Of a DNA stretch of 64,000 nt, positions 63,092 to 64,000 are shown one piece after another. Positions within the stretch are counted from its first letter, which is position 1. Every line of letters starts with the position of its first letter. Below the pieces are notes generated by a model. It saw only the letters and a list, made by a program, of their open reading frames with translations, was not told the DNA's origin and made no database searches. Both the position numbers and the translations under genes were made by a program. Source of the stretch: CAIXSC01 sp046349855 (GTDB lineage: Bacteria; Planctomycetota; Planctomycetia; Pirellulales; Pirellulaceae); contig JAXMBM010000022.1 of assembly GCA_046349855.1 (NCBI GenBank), positions 38,940-102,939 of the forward strand, given 5' to 3'.

Positions 63092-64000
63092 CTATCTCAG
63101 ACCGCCCCGAACGAACTCGACCAGCAGCGGCCCGGTTGCATCGTGGCCGGTCCCAAGATCATCGCACAGGGACTGATGCGTCTTGTTCTCGGTGACATGG
63201 ACGAGTCTGGCTCGGCCACCAGCAGCTCGAACAAGCTCGGCAAAGCGCCGCGCCTGCTTGTGATTGAGCGATTCGTCTTTGAGATAGAACAGCAGAAAGG
63301 GCGGCAGTGCGATATTTCCGCGCACGTGACTGACGGGGGACCCATCGCGTTGGACCTTTTCGTCGTCGCCGAATGCCTTGCGACAGTTCTCCGCGATTTG
63401 CTCGGAGCCATGCTTGATTCGGTCGGGAATGTCGAACGCCGACCCGTCCAAGGAGATGACCCCGGCAAGCTGATTGCGATGCAACCCGTGGGCAGACAGA
63501 TAGCGGTCATCGGTGGCAACGAGCGCGGCAAGGTGCGAGCCCGCCGAATGCCCCAGGATAAAGAGGCGTCCCGGATCGCCTCCATGCTGCGCGATGTTCG
63601 CATGAATCCAGGCGATCGCGGCAGCGACATCACGCACGTTTTCCGGATGGGTTACGGCCGGTACGAGTCGGTAGTTGATGCTGACAACGATGATTCCCGC
63701 CGCGTTGAACAGTTTGGGCTGAGACCCTACCTCGTCTTTGTCACGTTTGTTCCAGCCGCCTCCATGAATGAATACAACCACCGGGGAGTTCTTCGCCGAG
63801 GGAGGAGCGTAAATGTCCATCGACTGCAGGGGACCGCCGGCAGTCACATAGGGAACGTTGGTTGTCACAACGGAGTCCGGCCAGGTCACGATCGGTGGTT
63901 TGGCAACTTCGGCCGTCGCCGACTGGTCGCCGTTCTTCGCCGCCTGTCCCTGCGCCGCGCCCACTCCAGAATGCGAGCACCATGCCATGACGATCAGCGC
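63092..64000 (-). CDS. Exported alpha/beta-hydrolase (esterase/lipase type), 5' end cut by window edge
   Basis: At least 298 residues. The oxyanion loop VVVFIHGGGWNKRDK, then GIIVVSINYRL, the nucleophile elbow FILGHSAGSHLAALVA, the acid region with KDESLNHKQA, and the His in VTENKTHQSLCDDL mark a BD-FAE/HSL-type esterase. An ATG at 63988 exists, but the frame stays open to the edge and reads ALIVMAWCSHSGVGAAQG, the end of a signal peptide, so the true start is probably outside the window. It should hydrolyse carboxylic esters outside the cytoplasm. Confidence 0.88.
   Translation of the reverse strand, partial: ALIVMAWCSHSGVGAAQGQAAKNGDQSATAEVAKPPIVTWPDSVVTTNVPYVTAGGPLQSMDIYAPPSAKNSPVVVFIHGGGWNKRDKDEVGSQPKLFNAAGIIVVSINYRLVPAVTHPENVRDVAAAIAWIHANIAQHGGDPGRLFILGHSAGSHLAALVATDDRYLSAHGLHRNQLAGVISLDGSAFDIPDRIKHGSEQIAENCRKAFGDDEKVQRDGSPVSHVRGNIALPPFLLFYLKDESLNHKQARRFAELVRAAGGRARLVHVTENKTHQSLCDDLGTGHDATGPLLVEFVRGGLR

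Overview
The window is GC-rich, densely coding DNA of planctomycete type. Evidence: two giant exported proteins carry the planctomycete N-terminal 'ERLESRHLL / ERLERRELM' sorting motif. There is a PSCyt1-PSCyt2-PSD1 cytochrome gene followed by a DUF1501 gene, a giant cytochrome c protein with a membrane-bound-dehydrogenase-like propeller and a ThuA-like domain, tandem sulfatases, a Ser/Thr kinase with a TPR-like tail, PQQ-type propellers and many exported proteins. A tRNA-Ile/tRNA-Ala pair stands alone without rRNA genes, in line with the unlinked rRNA genes known from this phylum. I cannot name the species.

Layout. 1-8.6 kb is housekeeping: an amidase cut by the left edge, a gamma-carbonic-anhydrase-type protein, a PSP1 protein divergent from bioB, then a leftward run of an exported thioredoxin-domain protein, leuC, leuD and an exported propeller. 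8.9-9.33 kb is a complete tRNA transcription unit with promoter, tRNA-Ile(GAT), tRNA-Ala(TGC) and terminator. 9.65-10.17 kb is a toxin-antitoxin remnant: the antitoxin is intact and the RelE/ParE toxin has an in-frame TGA. 10.6-16.7 kb holds two paralogous exported thioredoxin-like genes flanking an outer-membrane-type protein and a Ser/Thr kinase. 16.7-18 kb is a PQQ propeller. 18.2-26.4 kb is a full kdp potassium operon (small peptide, kdpF, A, B, C, D, E). 26.5-35.3 kb is a pair of divergent planctomycete cytochrome loci.

35.3-36 kb is decayed DNA with a DUF4062 remnant and a REP-like palindrome. 36-45.4 kb is a leftward set: methyltransferase, pyruvyl-transferase-like protein, parallel beta-helix protein, a 1609-residue P-domain/ELWxxDGT/CARDB/hydrolase/dockerin protein, and a pirin coupled to it by an ATGA overlap. 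45.4-46.5 kb is a transposase graveyard between exact 16-bp inverted repeats. 46.5-50.6 kb encodes the most unusual protein, a predicted exported dikinase-like enzyme (phosphohistidine domain plus ATP-grasp) with RTX-like repeats. 50.8-54.8 kb has a PQQ propeller, a YebC-family protein and a DUF4303-WD40 fusion. 54.9-58.8 kb is a coupled sulfatase pair. 59.1-60.9 kb pairs an SbtA-type bicarbonate transporter with an exported beta-carbonic anhydrase. The right end has a ferritin-like diiron protein, an unrecognised protein started at TTG, and an alpha/beta hydrolase cut by the right edge.

Joint functions suggested: potassium homeostasis (kdp), inorganic carbon uptake and interconversion (SbtA plus carbonic anhydrase), leucine and biotin synthesis, and a large extracellular programme of polymer desulfation, cytochrome-linked oxidation and cell-surface adhesive or enzymatic proteins.
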